The position numbers were made by a program, and so were the translations under genes. DNA of 64,000 nucleotides. It comes from Methylocystis rosea SV97. GTDB taxonomy: Bacteria > Pseudomonadota > Alphaproteobacteria > Rhizobiales > Beijerinckiaceae. Every line of letters begins with the position of its first letter. The first letter of the stretch is position 1. This document shows, in pieces, positions 33,503-42,782 of the stretch. Location of the stretch: positions 1 to 64,000 of the forward strand of contig NZ_KB889963.1 of the NCBI RefSeq assembly GCF_000372845.1, given 5' to 3'. The notes under the pieces are model-generated. The model was not told the DNA's origin. It saw only the letters and a program-made list of their open reading frames with translations, and searched no databases.

Positions 33503-34234
33503 GTGAACTCTCCGACCTTGAACAAACCCGCATCAAGCGCGGCCGATAGGCGATGGATCCTGGTCGTCGAGGACGACGAGGATATTCGATCGCTGTTATC
33601 GAAATATCTCAGCGACAACGGGTTTAAGGTGATGCTTGCCTGTGACGGCAAACAGATGGACGAGGTTCTCGCAAGCGCGCGGGTCGACCTTGTCGTGCTC
33701 GACGTCAACCTTCCCGGTGAGGATGGATTTTCCATCTGCATGCGCTTGCGAAACACGGGAAGTCCGCCATTGATCATGTTGACCGCGCGCGGCGAAGACA
33801 CGGACCGGATACTTGGTATCGAACTTGGGGCGGACGATTATCTTGTCAAACCCTTCGTTCCGCGTGAACTGCTCGCACGCATCGGGGCCGTCCTCCGGCG
33901 GACCGCCCCGGATATTGAGTCGTCCCAGAAAATCAGCGCCTATAGCTTTTCTGGATTCTTCCTGGACTCTTCCACACGGCGCCTGTTGGGCCCGACCGGC
34001 GTGCGGGTGATCCTCACGAGCGCGGAATTCGACCTGTTGCTGACGCTCTGCCGCAATCCCGGAAAAATATTCTCGCGCGAGGAGCTGAAGGCGTCGTCCA
34101 CGACCGAGCGGAGCGTGGACATCCTAATAAGCCGGCTTCGTCAAAAGATCGAGAATGACCCGCGAGACCCGACGCTCATTCAGACGGTCCGCTCGATGGG
34201 CTATACGTTCACGGCGAAAGTCAACGTCCAGTGA
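33503..34234 (+). CDS. OmpR-family response regulator
   Basis: The 243-residue protein has a receiver domain with the acidic pair E23/D24-D25, the phosphorylated D67 in VVLDVNLPGEDG, Thr in LTARGED and Lys in DDYLVKPF. The C-terminal winged helix (about 140-238) includes LTSAEFDLLLTLCRNPGKIF and SVDILISRLRQKIENDP. The GTG at 33503 is the only sensible start upstream of the conserved core. It overlaps the kinase gene by 4 bp (GTGA), the standard cognate arrangement. Targets may include the genes carrying GAAAC boxes. Confidence 0.93.
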   Translation: MNSPTLNKPASSAADRRWILVVEDDEDIRSLLSKYLSDNGFKVMLACDGKQMDEVLASARVDLVVLDVNLPGEDGFSICMRLRNTGSPPLIMLTARGEDTDRILGIELGADDYLVKPFVPRELLARIGAVLRRTAPDIESSQKISAYSFSGFFLDSSTRRLLGPTGVRVILTSAEFDLLLTLCRNPGKIFSREELKASSTTERSVDILISRLRQKIENDPRDPTLIQTVRSMGYTFTAKVNVQ

Positions 34235-35529
34235 GAACATCTGCGCTCCGAAACATCAATGTGCAGCTGGGACTTCTCCTCCTCCTATGCGTCGGCCTGT
34301 TCCACGCGGCGGTGACGACGATCCTTTTCCTGTCCGAACCCGCTCCCGGCCACCCTCGCGACCTGAGCGCCTCCATTGTCGTGGCGGCTTTAACCGCGTT
34401 GGACGCCGCCTCCGCTGCGGAGAGGCCAGCCATCGCAACAGGTTTTAACGACAACTTTCCGGGGTTTCACGTCGCGCTCTCAGAGCCAGGAGTCGTCACG
34501 CGCAACGGGGCGCAGCCAGTTTATTTTCGGTTTCGCCTCCCCGTCGGAGTCGAGATCGCAGCGCACGATGACAACAAGCGATTTAGCGGGTCGTTGCACG
34601 ATGGGCAGCAATTCCTGCTCGACGCTCCGATGCGGCCTTCCGGATTTCCGCGATTCGCGATCGTCACCCTGGGCTTCGTCGCGGTGAGCTTGTTCATATT
34701 CTCCCTATGGGCCGCGCTGTCGCTTACGCGGCCCCTGACGAATTTCGCGGACGCCGCCGAATCCTTCGGCCTCGACAGCGTTCCGGCGCAGCTCGCCGAG
34801 ACAGGCCCCGAAGAGGTCCGCAAGGCGACGCGGGCCTTCAATCGCATGCAGCGTCGTATTGCCGAGATGGCGACTCAGCGAACGCGGATGTTGACGTCGG
34901 TCAGCCACGATCTTCGGACCCCAATCACGCGGATGCGTCTTCGCGCCGAATACATTGAGAGCAGCGAAACGAAAGCAAAACTGCTGCGGGACCTCGACCA
35001 GATGGAAGCGATGGTCGGCGGCTGCCTCGACTATCTGCGCGGTGGTTTCCAGCAGGAGATCGTCGCGCTGGATCTGGCGAGCCTGTTGCAAGCGATTGTC
35101 GATCAGTTCGTCGATGTGGGCGCCAATGCGCGCTACGACGGAATCGATCACGTCAACGTTCTGGGCAGTCCGGACAATCTCGAACGCGCATTCTCCAACC
35201 TAATCGACAATGCGGTGAAACACGGGGAGAATCCTGAAATCCGGGTGCTCGAAAGCGATGACGCAGCGGTCGTCGAGATTGCCGACAGGGGTCCAGGCAT
35301 CCCCCAAGCAAGGAGGGATCTGATGCTGGAACCCTTCGAGCGAGGAGACGTAGGCGCGTCCGCGAACACAACAGAGGGCTTCGGGCTCGGCCTGGCGATC
35401 GCGCGCGCGATCGTCGAAGCCCACTGCGGACGCCTCACGCTGAATGAGCGGACCGGCGGCGGCCTGATCGCGAGGGTATCGCTGCCCAAAACCGACATCG
35501 AAACAAATCGAAACGAATTGAGCAAATAA
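34231..35529 (+). CDS. Sensor histidine kinase (EnvZ-like)
   Basis: The 432-residue protein has two membrane spans (about 13-33 and 143-163) around a periplasmic loop of about 110 residues, a HAMP linker, the phosphoacceptor H226 in SVSHDLRTPITRM, and an ATPase domain with N box FSNLIDNAVKHGEN, G1 DRGPGIP and G2 EGFGLGLAIARAI. It should sense an envelope signal and phosphorylate the coupled regulator. The layout is that of EnvZ/RstB-type kinases. The 3' end of the gene contains the third GAAAC box. Confidence 0.93.
   Translation: MRTSALRNINVQLGLLLLLCVGLFHAAVTTILFLSEPAPGHPRDLSASIVVAALTALDAASAAERPAIATGFNDNFPGFHVALSEPGVVTRNGAQPVYFRFRLPVGVEIAAHDDNKRFSGSLHDGQQFLLDAPMRPSGFPRFAIVTLGFVAVSLFIFSLWAALSLTRPLTNFADAAESFGLDSVPAQLAETGPEEVRKATRAFNRMQRRIAEMATQRTRMLTSVSHDLRTPITRMRLRAEYIESSETKAKLLRDLDQMEAMVGGCLDYLRGGFQQEIVALDLASLLQAIVDQFVDVGANARYDGIDHVNVLGSPDNLERAFSNLIDNAVKHGENPEIRVLESDDAAVVEIADRGPGIPQARRDLMLEPFERGDVGASANTTEGFGLGLAIARAIVEAHCGRLTLNERTGGGLIARVSLPKTDIETNRNELSK
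35500..35514 (+). promoter_or_regulatory. GAAAC box, copy 3, upstream of the first glycosyltransferase
   Basis: GAAACAAATCGAAAC differs from copy 1 at one of 15 positions. It lies in the last codons of the kinase gene, 61 bp before the glycosyltransferase ATG. Only the core is conserved here; the GAATCTCGACAC half is missing. Confidence 0.4.
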
Positions 35530-35575
35530 ATGTCCCCTGAGAGTTCGACCTTGACGCCCAAAGGGGGTCGTCGGG

Positions 35576-36832
35576 ATGTCGATACATCAATCAGGTCCAG
35601 GCCGCGCCGCGCTATCGGGTAAAACAGTCGCAGTCGTTCATCCTGCGTGGCATTCCTGCGGGACGCATCAGGTTATCGCTAGTCAGATAGGAGCCTACAA
35701 AAAGCTCGGCGCGCGTGTGCTTTCCATTGCGCTCATGGACGATGTCACGCCTTCGGTCGGCCGCGGCGCACGCTGGAAAGATTACAGGGCGCATAGTCAG
35801 GATCTCGCCGCCGACGAGAGATATGAATCGTCCGCCACGATCCCTGATCTCTTCAAGACAACGCTCCTTAAGGACGGCTGGTGGCCCTTAACGCATGGCG
35901 ATCAGGCAACCTGGCTGGTGGAGCTGGTGAAGCGCGCGCCTCTTCCCGAAGCGCTCGATACGAACGCTATTGACCTGATTCATGCCAACCACTTTTTCGT
36001 CTTGCCTTTCGCCGAGAAGATGCGCGAGAGGCGCAGTATTCCCGTCGTCCTCGACACTCACGACATCCAGGCTCGGCAATACGAACTCCGCAATCGTTCG
36101 GGCTTTAGCATCCCGCCTTACGTGGGCTATAGGAGCATGCTTGCCGTCGAACTCGATTGGATCAAGCGCGCGGACGTTTGCATTCACTTGAATTCGGAAG
36201 AGTATGCGGCGTTTCAGCAGCTTCTGCCTCTCGCGCAACACGAGCTGATCTATCCCTCGATCGCCCCTGCGGCGCCTCACGACAATGGCGATCGCGCTAT
36301 TTTCGTCGCTGGCAACAACGCCGCCAACTACATCAGCGTTCGATGGTTCTTGAAATATATTGTGCCGCGCGTGCCCGAAATATCGATTTCAATTTTTGGC
36401 GATATCGCCGATGGCGTGAAAAGCCATGACCGACTCCTGTATAAGGAGCATCGCAATCTGTTCCGTGGCAGAGTAGCTGAAATACAGTCTGCCTACGCCG
36501 ATGCAGCTTTAGTTCTCCTCCCCACCAGAGAAGGGCATGGCCTTTCGATCAAAACCGTGGAGGCTCTCTCCAGCGGACTGCCGGTCGTCGCGACGTCGAA
36601 GGCTTTCAGGGGCATGGGGATCGATCCATCACAGCTTCGCAACGTGTTCATCGCGGACGAAGCCAGCGAATTCGCCGCCGCCATGATGAAGCGTCGTGGG
36701 ATGAGCGAACGAAGCGATCCGATGACGAGCGATACGCGCGCATTATACGAAGAGAGATACTCATCTGAGCGTTATGCGAGTCGCCTCGGCGACATCGCAA
36801 GCAAGTTGATGGCCCGTATGCAAGCGAAGTGA
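35576..36832 (+). CDS. Glycosyltransferase (GT4-like, GT-B fold)
   Basis: The 418-residue protein starts its Rossmann-like domain at VAVVHPAWHSCGTHQ and ends with a nucleotide-sugar domain holding GHGLSIKTVEALSSGLPVVA, the EX7E-like segment of GT4 enzymes. It should add a sugar to a growing glycan or lipid carrier in the cytoplasm. It is 46 bp downstream of the kinase gene and on the same strand, so it may be part of the same operon and under GAAAC-box control. Substrate unknown. Confidence 0.85.
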   Translation: MSIHQSGPGRAALSGKTVAVVHPAWHSCGTHQVIASQIGAYKKLGARVLSIALMDDVTPSVGRGARWKDYRAHSQDLAADERYESSATIPDLFKTTLLKDGWWPLTHGDQATWLVELVKRAPLPEALDTNAIDLIHANHFFVLPFAEKMRERRSIPVVLDTHDIQARQYELRNRSGFSIPPYVGYRSMLAVELDWIKRADVCIHLNSEEYAAFQQLLPLAQHELIYPSIAPAAPHDNGDRAIFVAGNNAANYISVRWFLKYIVPRVPEISISIFGDIADGVKSHDRLLYKEHRNLFRGRVAEIQSAYADAALVLLPTREGHGLSIKTVEALSSGLPVVATSKAFRGMGIDPSQLRNVFIADEASEFAAAMMKRRGMSERSDPMTSDTRALYEERYSSERYASRLGDIASKLMARMQAK

Positions 36833-36962
36833 GCCCACGCAATCGGCGCTCCTTTCTCTCGCCGCGAAGGGCAGCGGCAAAGACAACCAAGATGAAAGCA
36901 CCCCAATCTTCCGAGGCGGCGCGCGTCCGCGCTTTCGGCGTACACTCTGGAGAAGAGCAAAG

Positions 36963-38354
36963 ATGGAGCAGCACATTGAACACGAAAGCGAGGTCGCCCT
37001 TTTTCTCGCGTCGCAGATTCAGCTAGAGAACCTGGAAATGAAACGCAGACGCATGGCGGATGCGCTCGATCCAGTAACGGCTTTCGTCTACTTCAAATTG
37101 AGAGAATTCTACTGGACTGTGACCAAGCAGCTAGGACTTGGTCACCTGCACAATGGATCGAGGACTCGTGACCGCTTGAGGCTCAGGCGTCGGCCTCTAT
37201 TGCCAAAAGAACTCGCCTCGGACGACACGCTCTCCTCAATCTCCTCTTGCCGTATTTTCATCGATGTAACGCCAACGCTACGTGTTGGAGGGAAAACCGG
37301 CGTGCAGCGCGTCGTTCGCGAAATAGCCAAGAGATCGATCCAGGATCGATTTGCGCTTCCCGTCGTTGTCGAAAACAGTGAACTTCTTTCCTACTACGAT
37401 CATCCGTTGCTCCCGGCGTCGATCACGTTCAGCGAAGGCGACAAATTCATGCTCCTCGACGCAAGCTGGGGCATGCTTTCCGAGCATCTGCCTCTTACTC
37501 AGCGGCTGGCCGATGTCGGCGGACAGCTCATAACGGTCGTACATGACCTGATCCCCTTGATCCATCCGCTCAGCGTCACGCCGCGAATGACTGAGGAATT
37601 CAACGAGTGGTTCGAAAAACTCGTGCTGAAAAGCGATCGCATCATATGCGTCTCAAAGAGCACTGCGACGGATTTCATCGCCTATGTCGCGCGCAAAGAC
37701 CTCGCTACCAAGCCGAATCTTCGCATCGGCTGGTGGCGACTGGGCGCGGATTTCGACGACCAAGAGAATTCCTCGATTTCTCCTGAAGCCAAAATCGTGA
37801 CCACAAGCGAAACGCCTTACTTTCTGAGCGTAGGCACTCTTGAACCGCGAAAATGCTATCCGATCGCGCTCGACGCTTTCGAACGTCTTTGGTCGAGCGG
37901 CGTCGAAGCGCGTTACGTCATCATTGGCCAAGCAGGCTGGCAAAGCGAATCTCTCCAACATCGCATCAAACAACACTGTGAATTTGGGCGACGCCTCCTA
38001 TGGCTCGATAAGGCGAGCGACGCCGATCTTCATCACTGCTATACCCATGCGCGCGCATTGGTTTATCCATCGATGATCGAAGGGTTTGGCCTCCCGCTTG
38101 TTGAAGCTGGTCGTTACGGGCTTCCCGTCATCGCCTCGGATTTGCCGGTGTTCCACGAAATCGGCGGAGACCACGTCCGCTATTTCAATTTACTGGACTC
38201 GATCGACTTGGCCGACAAAATCGAGGAGCTCTATCGAGAACCGATCACAAAGGAAAAAATGCCGATTTATTCCTGGGACGATTCTGCGCGCAGTCTCGCT
38301 AACCTAATCTTGCACGATGCCTATCAGACCCGCACTGAGGTGGTCCTCGCCTGA
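36963..38354 (+). CDS. Glycosyltransferase family 4 protein
   Basis: The 463-residue protein has an N-terminal helical extension of about 85 residues, then a GT-B fold with FIDVTPTLRVGGKTGVQRVV, SVGTLEPRKCYPIALDAF and SMIEGFGLPLVEAGRYGLPV, the canonical donor-binding motifs of GT4 (mannosyl- and related transferases). GGAGAAG lies 8 bases before the ATG. With the sulfotransferase and the previous transferase it suggests a capsule or exopolysaccharide segment, though no polymerase or flippase is seen here. Confidence 0.9.
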   Translation: MEQHIEHESEVALFLASQIQLENLEMKRRRMADALDPVTAFVYFKLREFYWTVTKQLGLGHLHNGSRTRDRLRLRRRPLLPKELASDDTLSSISSCRIFIDVTPTLRVGGKTGVQRVVREIAKRSIQDRFALPVVVENSELLSYYDHPLLPASITFSEGDKFMLLDASWGMLSEHLPLTQRLADVGGQLITVVHDLIPLIHPLSVTPRMTEEFNEWFEKLVLKSDRIICVSKSTATDFIAYVARKDLATKPNLRIGWWRLGADFDDQENSSISPEAKIVTTSETPYFLSVGTLEPRKCYPIALDAFERLWSSGVEARYVIIGQAGWQSESLQHRIKQHCEFGRRLLWLDKASDADLHHCYTHARALVYPSMIEGFGLPLVEAGRYGLPVIASDLPVFHEIGGDHVRYFNLLDSIDLADKIEELYREPITKEKMPIYSWDDSARSLANLILHDAYQTRTEVVLA

Positions 38355-38500
38355 TTTGCAGCCCAGCGTCTATCCAAGCGGCAAGACCCACGTGCTTCAA
38401 TTTCTCCTCGCGAGACGGATCTAAGCCGCGGCAACATGGAGAAAGAGATCAAACTCCGCTGGCTGGGCCTCATGCCTTTAAGAACGATCTCCGACCCAAC

Positions 38501-41500
38501 TTATGGATGCGCTGGCGACACAACATCGAGCGCGGCCTTCTTGCGTGACCCCGAATGGTCCGCCGCGAGGACGAGGTAGACCGCGGGCAGAACAAACAGC
38601 GTGAACAAGGTGCCGATAGAAAGGCCCGAGGCGATCACCAGCCCCATGTTGAAGCGCGACGCCGCGCCCGCGCCCGCCGCCATGATGAGCGGGAAGACGC
38701 CGAGCACCATCGCCGCGGTGGTCATAAGGATCGGACGCAGGCGAATGGACGTGGCCTCCAGGATCGCTTCCCGTTTCGACATGCCGCCGTGTTGCAATTC
38801 ATTGGCGAACTCCACGATCAAAATGCCGTGTTTGCTGATCAGGCCCATCAACGTCACCAGACCGACCTGGGTGTAAATATTGATGCTCGCGCCGCCAAAG
38901 CCGAGCATGATGAAAACCAGCGCGCCGGCGATCGACATTGGGACGGATACGAGAATGATCAGCGGATCGCGGAAGCTCTCGAATTGCGCGGCGAGCGCGA
39001 GAAAGATGATGATGAGGGCGAAGCCAAACGTCACCGCGAAGCCGCTCGACTCCTGAATGAACTGGCGCGAGGGTCCGGCATAGTCGATCGTATAGGTCGC
39101 GGGCAACGCTTGGCGCGCGACCTCTTTCAGCGCGTCGAGCGCCTCGCCGGCGATGACGCCCGGCGCGGCCACGCCAGAAATCGTCACCGAATTGATCTGT
39201 TGGAAATGATTGAGCGACTCGGGAACGATGGCGGTTTCGAGCTTGGCGACGGTCGAAAGCGGCGCCAAGGAGCCGTCCGCCGTCTTGATGTAGTAGTTCA
39301 AGATCTGATCCGGATTCAGCCGAAACCGTTGGGCGACCTGCGGAATGACTTTGTACGAACGGCCGGCGAGCCCGAAATATTGCGTATAACCGCCGCTCAG
39401 CGCGGTGGTGAGCGCGCCGCCGACGTCGATCATTCTCAAGCCGAGTTGCGCGGTCTTTTCGCGGTCGATGACAAGCGACAACTGCGGCTGATCAATCTTG
39501 AGATCAGTGTCGAGGAACATGAACTTTCCCGTCGCCAGAGCTTTCGACAGGAATTCGCGGGAGATGCCGTCCATCTTCTCGAAAGGGTCGGTGCTCTGGA
39601 ACACGAATTGAATCGGCAAGCCCATCGAGCCCGGAAGCGGCGGCGGTTGGAAGGCGACGAAGCGCACGCCCGCAACGGCGCTCAGCTCCTGTTGGAGCAT
39701 ATGCTGCAAGTCCTCCGCGCCGACCTTGCGCTCATCCGCGGGCTTGAGCACGACGCCGGACAGATTCGCCGCCAGCGAATTGATCTGGAACACGCTGTCG
39801 GTCTCTGGATGCTTGGCGATGATCTTATATGCCTGATCGGCGTAGTACAGCTTTTGTTGGAGAGTGGCGTTGGGCGCCGGAGTCGCCTGCGCCAGAATGA
39901 TGCCCTGATCCTCGTTTGGCGCGAGTTCGCTCTTGGCGCTGGCGTAGAGCCAATAGATGCTCGAAAGCACCAGCCCGCCGAAGACGAGCGTCACCGGGAC
40001 GTAATTGAGGGAGGAGTCCAGCAGCCGGTGATAGCGGTCCCGGACGGCGTCCATCCGCGCATCGATAAAGCCGACGATGCGGGACTCAAGCGTCTCCTCG
40101 CCTCGCTTCGGGGGCTTGAGCGCGAGCGCGCAACTCACTGGCGACAAGGTGAGCGCGACGACGCCCGACACGGTGACCGCCGCCGCCAGAGTGAAAGCGA
40201 ATTCGACGAAGAGCGCGCCGGTGAGGCCGCCTTGAAAGCCGATCGGCACATAGACGGCGATCAGCACGATCGTCATGGCGATGATCGGCCCCGCGAGTTC
40301 GCGCGCCGCCAGCAGCGCGGCGTCGACAGGCGTGAGGCCTTCGCCGAGATGCCGGTTGACGTTTTCGACGACAATGATGGCGTCGTCGACCACGAGGCCG
40401 ATCGCGAGCACCAGCGCCAGAAGCGTCAGCAGATTGATCGAGAAGCCGAGCGCGAGGAGAAACGTCAGCGAGCCAATGAGCGAAAGCGGAATCGCCATGA
40501 TCGGGATCAGCACCGAGCGCCACGATCCCAAAAACACGAAGACGACGGCGGTGACGATGAGGACCGCTTCGATGAGCGTGTGAATCACCTCGTCGATGGA
40601 GCTGTTCACGAAATTCGTCGTGTCGTAGACGATCTCGCTATTCAAGCCTTGGGGCAGCGCTTTGACAATGTCGGGATATGCGTCTTTGACGCCTTTGACG
40701 ACATTGAGCAAATTCGCGTTCGGCGCCACTAGAATGCCGATATAGACCGCCTGCTTGCCGTCGAACGACACCGAGGATTCATAATCGTCCGCGCCGAGCG
40801 TGACATTGGCGACGTCGCGCAGCTTCACATTGGCGCCGTTCACCTGCTTGACGACGAGGTTGCGAAACTCCTCGAGTGAATGGAGCGACGTCGCCGCCGA
40901 GAGATTGACCTGAACCCATTGGCCCTTGGTCGAGCCGAGGCCGGCGATATAGTCATTGCTCTGGAGGGACGCCGCCACTTCGCTGGCGGTGAGCCCATAG
41001 GCGGCGAGCTTCACCGGATCGAGCCAGGCTCTGAGCGCAAAGGTCTTGCCGCCGATGAGTTCCGCCGTCTGCACGCCCGGCACCGATTGCAGACGCGGTT
41101 GCACGACGCGGATGAGATAGTCGGTCACCTGGCTCGGCGTGAGGATGTCGCTGTTGAAGCCAATGTACATGGCGTCGGTCGTTTGTCCGATCTTGACGGT
41201 GATGACGGGCCGCTGCACGGCCTGCGGCAATTGGTTGAGCACCGAATCGATCTTGGTGCTGATCTCGGTGAGCGCCTTGCCGGAATCATAGTTCAGGCGC
41301 AGATTGGCGGTGATCGTGCTCACGCCGATCTGACTCGTCGAGGTGAGATAGTCGATGCCATTCGCCTGCGCGATGGCGTTTTCGAGCGGCGTCGTGACGA
41401 AGCCGGCGACGGTCGCCGGATCGGCGCCAAAATAGTATGTCATCACCGTGACGACGGCGTTTTGCGTGCGCGGATATTGCAGCACGGGCAAAGTCGCCAG

Positions 41501-41584
41501 CGATCTCAGGCCAAGCACCAGGATCAGCAGGCTCACCACGGTGGCGAGCACCGGGCGGCGCACGAAAATGTCGGTGAAACGCAT
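38501..41584 (-). CDS. RND multidrug efflux permease (HAE1 type)
   Basis: A full-length 1027-residue RND pump. It begins MRFTDIFVRRPVLATVVSLL and has the helix-4 proton-relay motif GLVVDDAIIVVENVNRH with the paired Asp of hydrophobe/amphiphile pumps (MexF/MdtBC-like). Substrates are expelled from periplasm or inner leaflet using protons. GGAG lies about 10 bases before the ATG. It is the third gene of the operon with adaptor and channel, under the divergent TetR regulator. Confidence 0.94.
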   Translation of the reverse strand: MRFTDIFVRRPVLATVVSLLILVLGLRSLATLPVLQYPRTQNAVVTVMTYYFGADPATVAGFVTTPLENAIAQANGIDYLTSTSQIGVSTITANLRLNYDSGKALTEISTKIDSVLNQLPQAVQRPVITVKIGQTTDAMYIGFNSDILTPSQVTDYLIRVVQPRLQSVPGVQTAELIGGKTFALRAWLDPVKLAAYGLTASEVAASLQSNDYIAGLGSTKGQWVQVNLSAATSLHSLEEFRNLVVKQVNGANVKLRDVANVTLGADDYESSVSFDGKQAVYIGILVAPNANLLNVVKGVKDAYPDIVKALPQGLNSEIVYDTTNFVNSSIDEVIHTLIEAVLIVTAVVFVFLGSWRSVLIPIMAIPLSLIGSLTFLLALGFSINLLTLLALVLAIGLVVDDAIIVVENVNRHLGEGLTPVDAALLAARELAGPIIAMTIVLIAVYVPIGFQGGLTGALFVEFAFTLAAAVTVSGVVALTLSPVSCALALKPPKRGEETLESRIVGFIDARMDAVRDRYHRLLDSSLNYVPVTLVFGGLVLSSIYWLYASAKSELAPNEDQGIILAQATPAPNATLQQKLYYADQAYKIIAKHPETDSVFQINSLAANLSGVVLKPADERKVGAEDLQHMLQQELSAVAGVRFVAFQPPPLPGSMGLPIQFVFQSTDPFEKMDGISREFLSKALATGKFMFLDTDLKIDQPQLSLVIDREKTAQLGLRMIDVGGALTTALSGGYTQYFGLAGRSYKVIPQVAQRFRLNPDQILNYYIKTADGSLAPLSTVAKLETAIVPESLNHFQQINSVTISGVAAPGVIAGEALDALKEVARQALPATYTIDYAGPSRQFIQESSGFAVTFGFALIIIFLALAAQFESFRDPLIILVSVPMSIAGALVFIMLGFGGASINIYTQVGLVTLMGLISKHGILIVEFANELQHGGMSKREAILEATSIRLRPILMTTAAMVLGVFPLIMAAGAGAASRFNMGLVIASGLSIGTLFTLFVLPAVYLVLAADHSGSRKKAALDVVSPAHP

Positions 41585-41600
41585 GTTGCGAAATCTCCGT

Positions 41601-42782
41601 TCACTGATCCACGGGCTTGGGGTTGTCGTCGACAGGTGGCGACGGCTCTTGCGAAACGGCGAGCGGCGCGCCGTTGCGCAGCTTGACCTGACCGGCCGTC
41701 ACAACTGTCGCGCCTTCGGGCACCCCTTCGAGCACCGAGACTTCATCGCCGCGCGCTTCGCCGAGCCGAACGAAGGCTTGATGCGCGATGAGCCCGGAGC
41801 CTTGCGGCGCCTTCTTATCGGCGCTCTCTTCGCTTTTTTGCGCAAGGAACACCGAATTGCCGAAGGGCGCATAGACGATCGCCGTTTGCGGCAGCGTGAT
41901 CAGGCGTTGAGGCTTGCCGGTCGCGATTTCCACTGACGCGAACATGCCGGGCCGCAGCTTGCGTTCGCCATTAGCGAGGCTCGCGCGGACCTGCACGTTG
42001 CGGCTTGCGAGATCCACCTTGGAGCTGATGGCGTCGATCTTGCCCGTAAAGCTCTGGCCGGGAAAGGCGTCGACGGTCGCGGCGATCGTTTGTCCGACCG
42101 AGACGCCATTCAAGTCCTGCTGCGGCAAGACAAAGTCGAGAAAGATCGGATCGAGCGCCTGCAAAGTCACGATCACCGTTCCGGCGCCGATATATTGGCC
42201 AAGATCGATCTGACGGATGCCGAGCCTTCCTGCGAAGGGCGCGAGCAGGGTTTTTTGCGCGATCACCGCCTCCTGCTGAACGACCTGGGCGTTGGCGCTT
42301 CGCAGATTGGCGATGTCCGTATCCACAGTCGCCTGACTCGCGGCGCGGATTTTGAGCTGCGACTGGTCGCGGCGCAGGTTGATGGCGTTGAGCTCCGCGG
42401 TGGCTTTCAAGGCTTCGAGCCGAGCGTTGTCCGTATCCTTGCGCAGCTCGATGAGAATTTGCCCCGCCTTGACGTCCTCTCCCGACTGGAAGTGGATCTT
42501 CTCAACGATGCCGGAGGTTTCGAGCGCGAGGTCCGCGCCATTGACGGCGCGGAATGTGCCGATGGCGGAAAACTTCGGGCGCCATTCCCGATAGGCGGCC
42601 GTCGTCACCGACACGGTCTGCGGCGGATTGGCCATGGAGGCGAGGAACCGCCCGATCATCATCGAGCGGAAACTGACGAAACCGTAAAGGCCTGCGAACA
42701 CGAGGGCGACGATCGCCAGCATGATCATCATGGGCTTGAACATCGATCCGAGACGGTCTTGCAAAAGCGTGTTAACGGGCAC
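41601..42782 (-). CDS. RND periplasmic adaptor
   Basis: The 393-residue protein has one N-terminal membrane anchor (MIMLAIVALVFAGLYGFVSF), a lipoyl domain split around a short hairpin (LALETSGIVEKIHFQSGEDV and TLLAPFAGRLGIRQIDLGQY) and a C-terminal beta-barrel region. The GTG start at 42782 overlaps the upstream channel gene by 11 bp; an ATG at 42743 is an alternative. It belongs to the MexH/MdtA-type adaptors and bridges permease and channel. Confidence 0.92.
   Translation of the reverse strand: MPVNTLLQDRLGSMFKPMMIMLAIVALVFAGLYGFVSFRSMMIGRFLASMANPPQTVSVTTAAYREWRPKFSAIGTFRAVNGADLALETSGIVEKIHFQSGEDVKAGQILIELRKDTDNARLEALKATAELNAINLRRDQSQLKIRAASQATVDTDIANLRSANAQVVQQEAVIAQKTLLAPFAGRLGIRQIDLGQYIGAGTVIVTLQALDPIFLDFVLPQQDLNGVSVGQTIAATVDAFPGQSFTGKIDAISSKVDLASRNVQVRASLANGERKLRPGMFASVEIATGKPQRLITLPQTAIVYAPFGNSVFLAQKSEESADKKAPQGSGLIAHQAFVRLGEARGDEVSVLEGVPEGATVVTAGQVKLRNGAPLAVSQEPSPPVDDNPKPVDQ

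Noticed and set aside
38555-40732. 725-codon open frame on the plus strand
   Set aside because: Arg/Asp/His-rich nonsense translation antisense to the RND permease; a GC-rich shadow frame.
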